Positions 45,146 to 53,932 of a DNA stretch of 64,000 nt are shown here, in pieces; the stretch's first letter is position 1; each line of letters begins with the position of its first letter. Source of the DNA: Xanthocytophaga agilis (GTDB lineage Bacteria; Bacteroidota; Bacteroidia; Cytophagales; 172606-1). The notes under the pieces were generated by a model. It saw only the letters and a program-made list of their open reading frames with translations. It was not told the DNA's origin and did no database searches. The translations under genes and the position numbers were made by a program. The stretch covers positions 434,001-498,000 of the forward strand of contig NZ_JASJOU010000005.1 in the NCBI RefSeq assembly GCF_030068605.1. Reading direction: 5' to 3'.

Positions 45146-46249
45146 TTAATGTACCAGATTTAGAATCTCCTTGGCAATTTGTTCGGCAGCATTTGGATAG
45201 CCAAGCTTTACTATGTTCTGAGATAGTACCTCCTTCCTTTCTGGATTATTCAATAATTCCAATGCTGTAGTTACCAGGTTTTGCTGGGCATCTGTATCCT
45301 TTACTAGCAGTGCAGCGTCCGCCTTAACCAGGGCCATTGCATTTTTAGTCTGATGATCTTCTGCCACATTAGGAGAGGGAACCAGAATAGACGGTTTGGC
45401 AGCAAGGCAAAGTTCTGAGATAGATAAAGCGCCAGCCCGCGAAATAACTACATCAGCAGCAGCATAGGCTAGGTCCATCTGTCCAATAAAATCAAATACC
45501 CGAATATTTGTAGCTCCAGAAGCAGCAACAGCCTTCTGACAGGCTTCATAATAGTACTTACCAGTTTGCCAGATTACCTGTACAGATGTTTGTTTCAGTG
45601 TTTCAATAGCTCCCTGAATACTTTTATTGATTGTACCTGCTCCCAGGCTGCCGCCTATTATAAGCAACGTAGGCACATTATCCCACAGCTGAAAATGTGA
45701 AATAGCTGCGGATTTCTTCTGATCTGCTGATAAAATATCTTTTCGAACAGGATTACCTGTTAACACAATCTTTTCTGCAGGAAAAAACGCATTCATTCCT
45801 TCATAGGCAACACAGATTTTGCTGGCACGTTTCGCTAACCATTTATTTGTTATTCCTGCATAAGAGTTTTGTTCCTGAATGAGAGTTGGAATTTTCATCA
45901 ATCCTGCAATATACAGCAATGGCCCACTGGCATACCCTCCTACACCTACAGCAACCTGAGGGCGAAACTCCTTAATTACCTTGCGTGCTTTTAACAAACT
46001 ATTTAGAAATCGCCAGGGAAGTAAAAAATTGCTCAGATCAAAGCCTCTCTGAAGACCTCTTATAGGTAAGCCTACAATCTTATATCCTGCTTGTGGTACC
46101 TTCTGCATTTCCATTTTACCTTCTGCCCCAACAAACAAAACTTCTGTATCAGGATTGATATTCTTTAAGGTGTTAGCAATCGCAATAGCCGGATAAATAT
46201 GGCCTCCTGTGCCACCACCACTGATAATAATACGAACAGGTTGAGTCAA
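45146..46249 (-). CDS. murG: UDP-GlcNAc:lipid I N-acetylglucosaminyltransferase
   Basis: A 367-residue peripheral membrane GT-B enzyme. The N-terminal glycine-rich loop SGGGTGGHIYPAIAIA (residues 10-25), PTLIQEQNSYAGITNKWLA, the second-domain loop LLIIGGSLGAGTINKS, and the donor-binding SRAGALSISELCLA and ILVPSPNVAEDHQTKNA are all present. It converts lipid I to lipid II on the inner face of the membrane. It follows ftsW by 52 bases, as in the division/cell-wall cluster, but murC does not follow it. Confidence 0.97.
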   Translation of the reverse strand: MTQPVRIIISGGGTGGHIYPAIAIANTLKNINPDTEVLFVGAEGKMEMQKVPQAGYKIVGLPIRGLQRGFDLSNFLLPWRFLNSLLKARKVIKEFRPQVAVGVGGYASGPLLYIAGLMKIPTLIQEQNSYAGITNKWLAKRASKICVAYEGMNAFFPAEKIVLTGNPVRKDILSADQKKSAAISHFQLWDNVPTLLIIGGSLGAGTINKSIQGAIETLKQTSVQVIWQTGKYYYEACQKAVAASGATNIRVFDFIGQMDLAYAAADVVISRAGALSISELCLAAKPSILVPSPNVAEDHQTKNAMALVKADAALLVKDTDAQQNLVTTALELLNNPERKEVLSQNIVKLGYPNAAEQIAKEILNLVH

Positions 46250-46301
46250 GATATTAAGGATTTGAAAATGTTCTTTTATAAACTCACTAAAAGTAATAAG
46301 A

Positions 46302-47411
46302 CTACAAACTACGCCCTTTCAGGTCTGTACGGCTTACACTGATGATAATACCTATTGCCATTCCTGTAAACAGCAAGGAAGTTCCTCCCATACTCAATAA
46401 AGGCAGAGGCTGTCCTGTTACAGGAGCCAGGCCTACAGAAACTGCCATATGCGCAAATGCTTGTAAGACAAGGCTAAAACTAAGCCCTGCAGCTAGCAAC
46501 CCTCCAAACGGTCGATCACTATTTGAGACAATTAACATACTTCGATACAACAAGAGCAAATACAGCAGAATCACGACAATACCTCCCAACATACCATATT
46601 CTTCCACAATTATGGCATAAATAAAGTCATTGTAGGCATTAGGCAACATATTACGTTGTTCACTGTGTCCAATCCCTTTACCTACCAAACCACCCGTAGA
46701 TACAGCAATAAACGATTGTTCAGCCTGATAAGGAATATCTTTACTATCCAAAAATCTATTAACCCGGCTAATAACTGTTCCCCCACGCTGACCTACAGCC
46801 ATTGCAATGGTTCCTGCTAATATTCCTACCAAAACTAGCCGAAACAAATACTTAACAGGCACCCTTCCAATGAACATTAGCAGCATACAGGTTACAAACA
46901 ATAGCGCAGCTGTTGAAAAGTTAGCCAAAGCAATTAGACCGCAGATAAGTCCACACCAGATAAGTACAGGAATCAACGTTCCTTTTACATCTTCAATCTT
47001 TTGTTGTCTCTTTGCCAGAATCGCTGCAATACTTGCAATCAAAGCCAGTTTGGCTAAGTCTGACGGTTGGAATGATTGTCCAAAAACAAAAATAACCCGT
47101 GTCGCACTATTAACACGACTTCCAACAAAAAATACCAGGATAAGTAGAGGTACAGATAGCCAGAGTCCTAATTGGGACAATTTAGCATAATATCGATAAT
47201 CTACCCGATGAGCCATCCACATCACAAATACACTTATCCCCATAAGTAAAGAATGCTTAAAAAGATAATATTCCGTATTTCCACCTTGCTGTTGGTAAGC
47301 CAAAGTACCTGTTGCACTATATACAACCAGTACACTCATAATGGAAAAAGCCAGAACAATGAACCAGATATAAAGATCTCCTTTAAAATTTTTTTCGATC
47401 CATTCACGCAT
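46302..47411 (-). CDS. ftsW: Septal peptidoglycan glycosyltransferase FtsW
   Basis: A 369-residue SEDS-family protein with about ten transmembrane segments. SEDS signatures include FGQSFQPSDLAKLALI, NFSTAALLFVTCMLLMFIGR, QAEQSFIAVSTGGLVGKGIG (with the conserved Gly-rich motif) and NDFIYAIIVEEYGMLG, ending LPLLSMGGTSLLFTGMAIGI. It polymerises glycan strands at the septum with its cognate penicillin-binding protein. It heads the visible ftsW-murG pair; no murD is found upstream within the window. Confidence 0.95.
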   Translation of the reverse strand: MREWIEKNFKGDLYIWFIVLAFSIMSVLVVYSATGTLAYQQQGGNTEYYLFKHSLLMGISVFVMWMAHRVDYRYYAKLSQLGLWLSVPLLILVFFVGSRVNSATRVIFVFGQSFQPSDLAKLALIASIAAILAKRQQKIEDVKGTLIPVLIWCGLICGLIALANFSTAALLFVTCMLLMFIGRVPVKYLFRLVLVGILAGTIAMAVGQRGGTVISRVNRFLDSKDIPYQAEQSFIAVSTGGLVGKGIGHSEQRNMLPNAYNDFIYAIIVEEYGMLGGIVVILLYLLLLYRSMLIVSNSDRPFGGLLAAGLSFSLVLQAFAHMAVSVGLAPVTGQPLPLLSMGGTSLLFTGMAIGIIISVSRTDLKGRSL

Positions 47412-47512
47412 AGGTCTTCAGGTAGATTAGGTGTAAGTAAATACAAGAAACTTGTAGGTATGTCTGTTTCACAAATCTACAGGAATCTGGCAACTTGGGA
47501 AAGTTATAAAAT

Positions 47513-47548
47513 AAAAAAGCGAAAGTGTATCCACACCTTCGCTTTTTG
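47513..47548. terminator. Terminator between the 47569 gene and ftsW
   Basis: A 15-bp stem with one mismatch (47514-47528 with 47533-47547), with an ATCC loop and A/T tails, lies downstream of the hypothetical gene on the minus strand and upstream of ftsW. Confidence 0.75.
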
Positions 47549-47568
47549 AAAGAACTATACTTATTAAT

Positions 47569-48006
47569 TTATTTCTTCAACAACAATACTGCTGCAGCAC
47601 AATAGTCTTTTGATCCTTCAAATGAGAACTTCAGGTAATATACACCTGTAGCAGAACAGGTATATCCTAAGCCTGGACGAAACTTTTTCCCACTTGCATC
47701 ATAACTTGTTCCAATCAGATTACGGTTTGCATCATAAAGTTCCAACACAACGCCCTTTAATTCAGGATCTTTGTTAGCAATATTGATTAGGTAAGTCGAA
47801 TTCTGACGAAATATATATGGATACTCGATTTTAGTCTTGTTACCACCTTCACCATCAATCTTATAACTCTTCAAAAATGTTGTTCCATCAGGTAAATTAC
47901 CAATTATCTTTTCTGTATATTTTTCTGCTTCACACTGTGCAAGAGCACTATTCTTTGCACAAAAAAATAATGCAAGCAGCATAGCGGTAAATAGAATGTT
48001 TTTCAT
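47569..48006 (-). CDS. Small secreted hypothetical protein
   Basis: About 145 residues from the ATG at 48006, giving a signal peptide ending NSALAQ. The mature protein has two cysteines (CEAEKY near its start and GYTCSATG) and a beta-sandwich-like pattern (GVVLELYDANRNLIGTSYDA, GVYYLKFSFEGSKDYC) resembling pre-peptidase C-terminal domains, which would bind a surface or polysaccharide. I do not recognise a specific family. It lies 99 bases downstream of the lipoprotein gene at 48106. Confidence 0.72.
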   Translation of the reverse strand: MKNILFTAMLLALFFCAKNSALAQCEAEKYTEKIIGNLPDGTTFLKSYKIDGEGGNKTKIEYPYIFRQNSTYLINIANKDPELKGVVLELYDANRNLIGTSYDASGKKFRPGLGYTCSATGVYYLKFSFEGSKDYCAAAVLLLKK

Positions 48007-48105
48007 AAAGTCAGCCAATATTAAGTTCTTGTAAGTATTGCGTAAAGCTTTAATTATTAATACTAAATATAACTCTTTAGTAATCCGGTATCTTGAACAA
48101 ATCTT

Positions 48106-49005
48106 CTATTTGATAATTTTGTCACGTACGGCAATGGTAGCATTACGAATATTATCAATATCTTTTTCCGTAAAATCAATGCGACTGGTACTCTTATCTA
48201 CAATAGTTGGAATACCATTGATTTCTTCCATCTTGGATTCCTTGTACTCACGAGTAACTTTTACAGCATCAAATTGGGCCTTCAGATTGTTAAGGTCATT
48301 TATCAATCCTTGCACATTTGCATCGTCCTTATAAAAATCTAACAGAAGTAATAATTGATCCAAAATCACTTTTTGCTCACCTACTCTTTCTTTGAATTGT
48401 TGACTTGGATTTTTCTTCACTACTTCGCAGGTCAGATATAGTGATTCAACCCATCCGCCTGTCAAAATCAATACACTTTGATTAGAGCGATTTTGATCCT
48501 GCAGGTAAGAGTTGATCTTCTCAAAATTTTGTGTTGTAATTAATAACAGTGAATCAAGGTTACTGCTATTTGTTGCCAGTCTTTTAATTGTTGAGAAGTC
48601 GAAAAACTGTCCAATATTCAGACCATTAGCCATCCCTGTTACAGCATCGAGGTATTTAATAGCGTCTTGCTTCTGATCATAGATGTTAGCATATCCAAGA
48701 TCCGTACTATATACACCTAAATTCACAGCTTGACGGAAACTAGTATTATAATTACCCTGGCTTGCTGTCGGGTTAAGTAATTTTGAGTCGTATTTTGCAC
48801 CTTGTTCTTTAATAAGAACAGAAATTTCAATAGGAGAAGGTATAGATTGTATGAATTCGTTGACAACTTCCTTAGATACTGCAGGTGCTTTAGGAAGGGC
48901 ATTGGCTTTAGCTATACTGTCTGCAACGAATTTGTCACGACGACTTTTTTCGCTCTCGCAAGACAGCAAGGTCAATGCAACAAACCCTATCAGTAGTTTT
49001 TTCAT
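48106..49005 (-). CDS. Lipoprotein, conserved Bacteroidota hypothetical
   Basis: A 299-residue lipoprotein (lipobox LLSC at residues 13-16). The mature protein is mostly helical: LGYANIYDQKQDAIKYLDAV, FEKINSYLQDQNRSNQSVLI, and a C-terminal coiled segment (FTEKDIDNIRNATIAVRDKI). I know it only as a conserved hypothetical; no enzymatic motif was seen. It appears to share a transcript with the small secreted protein downstream. Confidence 0.75.
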   Translation of the reverse strand: MKKLLIGFVALTLLSCESEKSRRDKFVADSIAKANALPKAPAVSKEVVNEFIQSIPSPIEISVLIKEQGAKYDSKLLNPTASQGNYNTSFRQAVNLGVYSTDLGYANIYDQKQDAIKYLDAVTGMANGLNIGQFFDFSTIKRLATNSSNLDSLLLITTQNFEKINSYLQDQNRSNQSVLILTGGWVESLYLTCEVVKKNPSQQFKERVGEQKVILDQLLLLLDFYKDDANVQGLINDLNNLKAQFDAVKVTREYKESKMEEINGIPTIVDKSTSRIDFTEKDIDNIRNATIAVRDKIIK

Positions 49006-49318
49006 AGTGATCGGTAATTGAAATAGTTAAGTAATGAGCGCAGTAAAAATAATTGTAATTCAGCTATTTACAAGTTTTATCAAAAATTACTTCCCGTAAT
49101 CCATGTAAGAGATTTATCAAAAATGATTTTTTCTCTACCTCTAAAATTACTTCTTCTGGTAATGATCTTTAGAAAAGTTCCTCTATTGTAAAGAAGCGGG
49201 CCATTTGTTATAGAGTTTCTATAATATGCCTCATAAAATAGTTGCATTGTTATCTATGATTATACTAAAGACGACAATGATATCTGCGATATACATTGTC
49301 GTCTCTACTAAAGTATAA
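49006..49318. other. Intergenic, 313 bases, terminator only
   Basis: Spacer between the ABC fusion gene and the upstream region of the 48106 lipoprotein. An 11-bp perfect stem (49269-49279 with 49294-49304) lies just past the ABC gene stop and is its probable terminator. No gene was seen. Confidence 0.6.
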
Positions 49319-52300
49319 TTAGTTGGTAGCAACTTTTTTCTTTGCAAATGGAATATCTACCTTCACCTTTACACGAATGCCACTCAATTTTTTCTTGAGT
49401 CCTTCCAGGTTTGTCAGAAATGCCTTAGGTAAACGAATATTGCCGAAAGCATAGAATAGTTTGCGAAAAGCCTCAAAGTATAAGGTCACATACAAAAATC
49501 CTGTGAGTGCCCAGAGAATGATAATATTAAAATAATATGTATCAAATAACCTCCCAAACAATGGTTTCTGTGGGGACAGAAAATGAGTTCTGTAATCCAG
49601 CATGGATAGTGTTTCAGGATCTCTGAAAACAGGATCAGTTTGTTGTAACAATTTACCATTGTATTCTACAATCCTGTCTTTTGCACTGGTATTCTTCATA
49701 AGATCTGCCAGTGATTCATTATAAAACTGATTTTTGAAGGATGTCAGATTGAATGTCTTATCTTTTTCCTGAACAGAAATGAATTGATCCTTTATATTTC
49801 CAGCCTGATTAAACTGCTCAATATTAGCTTCTTTTACCTGCTTGATAAAGGCACTTATTTTAGCCGACTTTTCCTTAGTAAATTTATCTAGTGTCAGTCC
49901 ATCTAATTGTAAAGTTTCCACCCCAGGTTCTTTCATTAATGTCCTCTCCAAAATCATCAAATCCCGTTCAGCCAAAGACTTTACCGAATCATCTTTAGCA
50001 GCAAAGTTTTCTGTTACAAAACTCAATCTGTTTTCTAACTCAGGAACCAGATATGTGTATTTGAAGTACGTCTGACTTTGTGTTTTTTCCCAATCATAAA
50101 AAGACTCCTGATAGGCATTATTTTTAAACTGATCTACCGCTAATGCTTCAAAACCCCAGCGAGCGGCAATCACATCTGCCAGTACGGGTACTTTGTCTTT
50201 ACTACTTACTGCTTCATTCAGTTTATCAAAGCTGAAAATAATACCACTAAATATCATCTGTGGTATCAGTAGTAACGGAATCGTTATATATACTGTCACA
50301 GCAGAGTCAAAAGAAGCAGACATATTCAATCCCAGCACATTGGCAAAACAAGACAATGTGAATAGAATCAGCCAGTAGCTAAATGTCATTCCCTGAATAT
50401 CCAGTATCCAATGTCCTACAACCACAAAGGTCAACGTCTGAATCGCAGATAATGTAAACAGAATCAACACCTTTGACGTCAGATAACTGGTACGGCTCAG
50501 ATTTAGGAAAGATTCTCGTTTCTGAATCTTTCGGTCTCGTATAATCTCTTCAGCACTTACTGTCAGCCCCATGAATAAGGCTACCAGAACACTCATCAAA
50601 ATGAATGCAGGTATGTTATCATTATATCTGTAAGAGTAGTCAGCTGTCTCAGAAGTATTTGTATATCGAATCACAAAAGCCAGTAGACATGCTAGTAATG
50701 GAGCCTGTAACAGGTTTATAAGCATGTATTGTACATTGCTGACTTTTGACAGGAAATCCCGGATTGTAAAGATGGTAGCTTGCTTGATACGAGATGGAAG
50801 ATTTAACGCTTTTGGCGGCAACTCCGTTATGGTAGTAACTTCGTCCATTCTGAAGTTTGTCAGGTATTTATCATTCCATTGTGCCGGTGTGACTTTACGT
50901 TTACTGGTGTATCTTCCGTATTCATCCACCACCTTAGCCTCGATGATATTAAATATCTGTTCGGGGTTTACGTTACCACACGTATGGCACTGACCACGTT
51001 CACTATCTACCTGATTTGTAGCCCTTTTGAAGTAGGTTACTGCTTCTACCGGGTTGCCGTAATAGATAGGAAAACCTCCTGTATCCAGCAAAAACAGCTT
51101 ATCAAACATCTTGTAAATGTCTGAGCTAGGCTGGTGGATAACCACAAAGATCAGCTTTCCCTTCAGTGATAATTCTTTTAATAAGTCAATTACATTTTCA
51201 GAGTCCCGGGATGATAATCCTGATGTAGGTTCATCGACAAACATAACTGCTGGTTCACGAATCAACTCCAAAGCAATGTTCAGACGTTTTCGTTGTCCAC
51301 CACTAATCTTTTTATTCAGGACATTACCTACTTTTATGTCTTTGATATGATCCAATCCCAGGCTTGCCAACACACTCATTACAGCTTGGTGAAGCTGTTC
51401 TTCATTCAGGTTAGCAAAGCAAAGTTTTGCATTATAATATAAGTTTTCATACACTGTCAGTTCTTCAATCAGCAGGTCATCCTGGGCAACATACCCAATT
51501 ACACCCTGAATCTGATCTTTCTGTGCATGAATATTGATTCCATTGATCAGAACTTCTCCTTTAGAAGGAGTTTCAATCCCTGCCAATACGTTTAGCAGGG
51601 TAGTTTTACCAGCACCACTACCTCCCATAATACCAATCAGATTTCCCGGACCAGCAGCCAGATTGATATCACGTAATCCAATAGTTCCACTGGAGAAGCG
51701 ATATTCAAGATTTTTGGCGTGGAAGGAGAGCTTATTGGCTTTGGCTGTATTCAGGAATATACCCGCTACATCGCTATAATACAGAGGTGAACTGTGTGCC
51801 AGTTTCAATGTACTACCATGTGAAAACAGATATATCTGTAACGGTTTAATAGGTAGTCCATTCAACAACAAATCTTCATGTCCGGCATATTTCACGAAGT
51901 ACATATCCACACTTGCGATATGGATAAAATACAATTCACCGGAGAAATGATCCAGATGTAAATATTTTGAGTGAGAATGTTCAGATGGCAAAGCGTCTTC
52001 ACGTGCTACCAGTAACTTGGCATCTGAAACAATGTCCAATAGATTATCCTTCAGTACAACACTTTCAATCAGTGAATATTCTTCTTTAACAATATTGAAT
52101 ACAGTGGATACAGTATCAATAATGCTCATCCGCTGAGGGGTGAAGTTTTTATCAGAATTTACTAATTCCAATAGACGGATCAATACAATGACTTTCTGCT
52201 TCTGAGTCAACGTTTTGTTGATCTTCTTACAAATAGCCAATGTTTTTACCGAATCCTTTACAGAAGTAAGTTTAGACCCACTAGTGTCTTCTACTCCATA

Positions 52301-52468
52301 TCCGGCTAACTCATCATAAAGGGCCAGATATCCCTGTACTGAATCCAGATCCAGTTCCTGTCGGAAAAACTGAATAACATAATTACGTTCCTTGACAGTG
52401 GCCCCACTATCCTGTTTGGTAATAATGGCAAACAGTTGGGTCAATGCCTTAAGTATTTCCTCACTCAT
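49319..52468 (-). CDS. ABCG-type exporter fused to an N-terminal TerB-like domain
   Basis: A 1049-residue protein. Residues about 1-140 are helical and TerB-like (ITKQDSGATVKERNYVIQFF, LVNSDKNFTPQRM). Residues about 165-260 are a beta region resembling a small FHA-like module. An ABCG-type ATPase follows at about 265-490, with Walker A GIMGGSGAGKTTLLNVLAG, signature KISGGQRKRLNIALELIREP and Walker B VMFVDEPTSGLSS. The C-terminal half is an ABC-2 membrane domain with about six helices plus a large extracytoplasmic insertion. It looks like a single-polypeptide half-transporter that would dimerise. Substrate is unknown. Confidence 0.88.
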   Translation of the reverse strand: MSEEILKALTQLFAIITKQDSGATVKERNYVIQFFRQELDLDSVQGYLALYDELAGYGVEDTSGSKLTSVKDSVKTLAICKKINKTLTQKQKVIVLIRLLELVNSDKNFTPQRMSIIDTVSTVFNIVKEEYSLIESVVLKDNLLDIVSDAKLLVAREDALPSEHSHSKYLHLDHFSGELYFIHIASVDMYFVKYAGHEDLLLNGLPIKPLQIYLFSHGSTLKLAHSSPLYYSDVAGIFLNTAKANKLSFHAKNLEYRFSSGTIGLRDINLAAGPGNLIGIMGGSGAGKTTLLNVLAGIETPSKGEVLINGINIHAQKDQIQGVIGYVAQDDLLIEELTVYENLYYNAKLCFANLNEEQLHQAVMSVLASLGLDHIKDIKVGNVLNKKISGGQRKRLNIALELIREPAVMFVDEPTSGLSSRDSENVIDLLKELSLKGKLIFVVIHQPSSDIYKMFDKLFLLDTGGFPIYYGNPVEAVTYFKRATNQVDSERGQCHTCGNVNPEQIFNIIEAKVVDEYGRYTSKRKVTPAQWNDKYLTNFRMDEVTTITELPPKALNLPSRIKQATIFTIRDFLSKVSNVQYMLINLLQAPLLACLLAFVIRYTNTSETADYSYRYNDNIPAFILMSVLVALFMGLTVSAEEIIRDRKIQKRESFLNLSRTSYLTSKVLILFTLSAIQTLTFVVVGHWILDIQGMTFSYWLILFTLSCFANVLGLNMSASFDSAVTVYITIPLLLIPQMIFSGIIFSFDKLNEAVSSKDKVPVLADVIAARWGFEALAVDQFKNNAYQESFYDWEKTQSQTYFKYTYLVPELENRLSFVTENFAAKDDSVKSLAERDLMILERTLMKEPGVETLQLDGLTLDKFTKEKSAKISAFIKQVKEANIEQFNQAGNIKDQFISVQEKDKTFNLTSFKNQFYNESLADLMKNTSAKDRIVEYNGKLLQQTDPVFRDPETLSMLDYRTHFLSPQKPLFGRLFDTYYFNIIILWALTGFLYVTLYFEAFRKLFYAFGNIRLPKAFLTNLEGLKKKLSGIRVKVKVDIPFAKKKVATN

Positions 52469-52846
52469 AGCTGTAATTTTTAATTCAGAAACTGAAAAAT
52501 AACAATCTGCCGATTAACTATTATTTCAGTCTCTCAATTACGTTTTGAGAAATAAATGCTGGCAACTAAATAATTAAACTTTCGCACTAGAATGACAACA
52601 GGAATATCTCTTCAGTACTGATATAAAGCTCCGTCTCCCAAGCCAGCATCTCTTCATCTAAGCTTCATTCTCTGAATACAGCCACCTGCTTTATAAATAT
52701 TCGGATTTTCCTTATTTTTAGGCAAGACAAAACCGATTTGCAATCAACACATGACTGCATTCAACAAGAAATCACTATCAGCCAGACTTAGAACAGATTT
52801 GCTTAAGTCTGTATAGGTCGAGATTACTCCTGTATGTCTAATGAGA
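52469..52846. other. Intergenic, 378 bases, no gene seen
   Basis: It separates the ABC fusion gene from the end of the Sia-like operon. A weak GACTTA/TAAGTC hairpin near 52784-52810 could end the siaC transcript. No coding frame or RNA family was recognised. Confidence 0.55.
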
Positions 52847-53209
52847 TTAATAGGCTTTGAAATCGAAAGGCACCTCTACTAATTCAGAGAATTCGCCTCC
52901 GGCTTCTTCCATATCTTCGTCGTCCTCATGAAAATACCATTCAACAGTAGTACCAGGTATTGCCTCCAGCTTTGCCAAAATATCCAGGATAAGCTTAGAG
53001 GAAGCAGTATTGAAATACTCTAATTTGAATGTAAACTGAGTTTTGCTATTTGGTGTCTGAGCATAACGAGACAACCAATCCAATATAGGTCTATAGAATT
53101 CAGCAGTATCTTCAGGAAGTGAACGGCCAGATATTTCGAAAATACCATTCGATTTATCAAGAATAATTTTTGGCGTATCTTCTGCGCCTTCTAAATTGAT
53201 GATTTCCAT
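52847..53209 (-). CDS. SiaC-family regulatory phosphoprotein (DUF1987)
   Basis: A 120-residue STAS-like protein. The segment KLEYFNTASSKLILDILAKL contains the family motif around the phosphorylated threonine, T68 here, which as I recall matches the site in Pseudomonas SiaC. FEISGRSLPEDTAEFYRPIL near the N terminus is also typical. In Pseudomonas, unphosphorylated SiaC binds and activates the diguanylate cyclase SiaD. It follows the SiaB-like gene by 76 bases and is the last gene of the cluster. Confidence 0.9.
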   Translation of the reverse strand: MEIINLEGAEDTPKIILDKSNGIFEISGRSLPEDTAEFYRPILDWLSRYAQTPNSKTQFTFKLEYFNTASSKLILDILAKLEAIPGTTVEWYFHEDDEDMEEAGGEFSELVEVPFDFKAY

Positions 53210-53285
53210 GATATGTTAAAGGATTTTAAATTCTTTCAGAAAGGATTAATAAATCAAATTATGTTTTAGGAATATTTTCAACCGT

Positions 53286-53837
53286 TTACGCTTCCATGCC
53301 TGCCATGCGGGAAACACGGGTCTGTAGTGAAAAGAACGATGTTTTTTCTGTTACCGGATGAAAATCATACTCTAGCTTCTGGCCAGATTTCCGAGCCATA
53401 TCCACAAAGCCCAGGCCTGCACCACCTTTTTCCGAAAGTTCAGTATTCCGGATGATCTCTTTATAAAGGTTCTTCAGACCTTCTTTGTCTAAACCATTGA
53501 TCTGATCTAGTTTAGCAGATAAGAGGGCAATTTTGTCATTACGAATCGGATTGCCTGAAGTAATAACGTATTCTTCATCTCTCTTACCTACAATGAAAAT
53601 AGCAGAATTGGGTGCATCCTCAATTGCTTCTTCAGCATGCTTACAAATATTCTGCAAACACTCTACCATTACATTGAATACTTTACGTTTAATACTGGAC
53701 TCCTCTCCCATTGACTCCATATTACGCTCTGTCATAGACAGAACCGACTTGGTAATCTCTTGCGTGAATTCTCCTTCATAGACTAAAATTAAGTCCTCCT
53801 GGATCATAATTCGGTGCAAGTCATAGATATACTTCAT
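53286..53837 (-). CDS. SiaB-family protein kinase (GHKL fold)
   Basis: A 183-residue protein with an N-box-like helix FNVMVECLQNICKHAEEA and a glycine-rich lid SEKGGAGLGFVDMARKSGQ. It matches the SiaB family, a histidine-kinase-like ATPase fold that acts as a serine/threonine kinase on SiaC. There is no transmembrane segment, so it is cytoplasmic. It lies between the SiaA-like phosphatase gene (95 bases upstream) and siaC, the same order as siaA-siaB-siaC elsewhere. Confidence 0.88.
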   Translation of the reverse strand: MKYIYDLHRIMIQEDLILVYEGEFTQEITKSVLSMTERNMESMGEESSIKRKVFNVMVECLQNICKHAEEAIEDAPNSAIFIVGKRDEEYVITSGNPIRNDKIALLSAKLDQINGLDKEGLKNLYKEIIRNTELSEKGGAGLGFVDMARKSGQKLEYDFHPVTEKTSFFSLQTRVSRMAGMEA

Positions 53838-53932
53838 AGTTTTAAAAGATATATTGGATGAATACGAAATTTGCTTTATCTGCTAATTGAAATTTATGGG
53901 TTAAACTATTCTTTTATATAAAAACGGATTTA

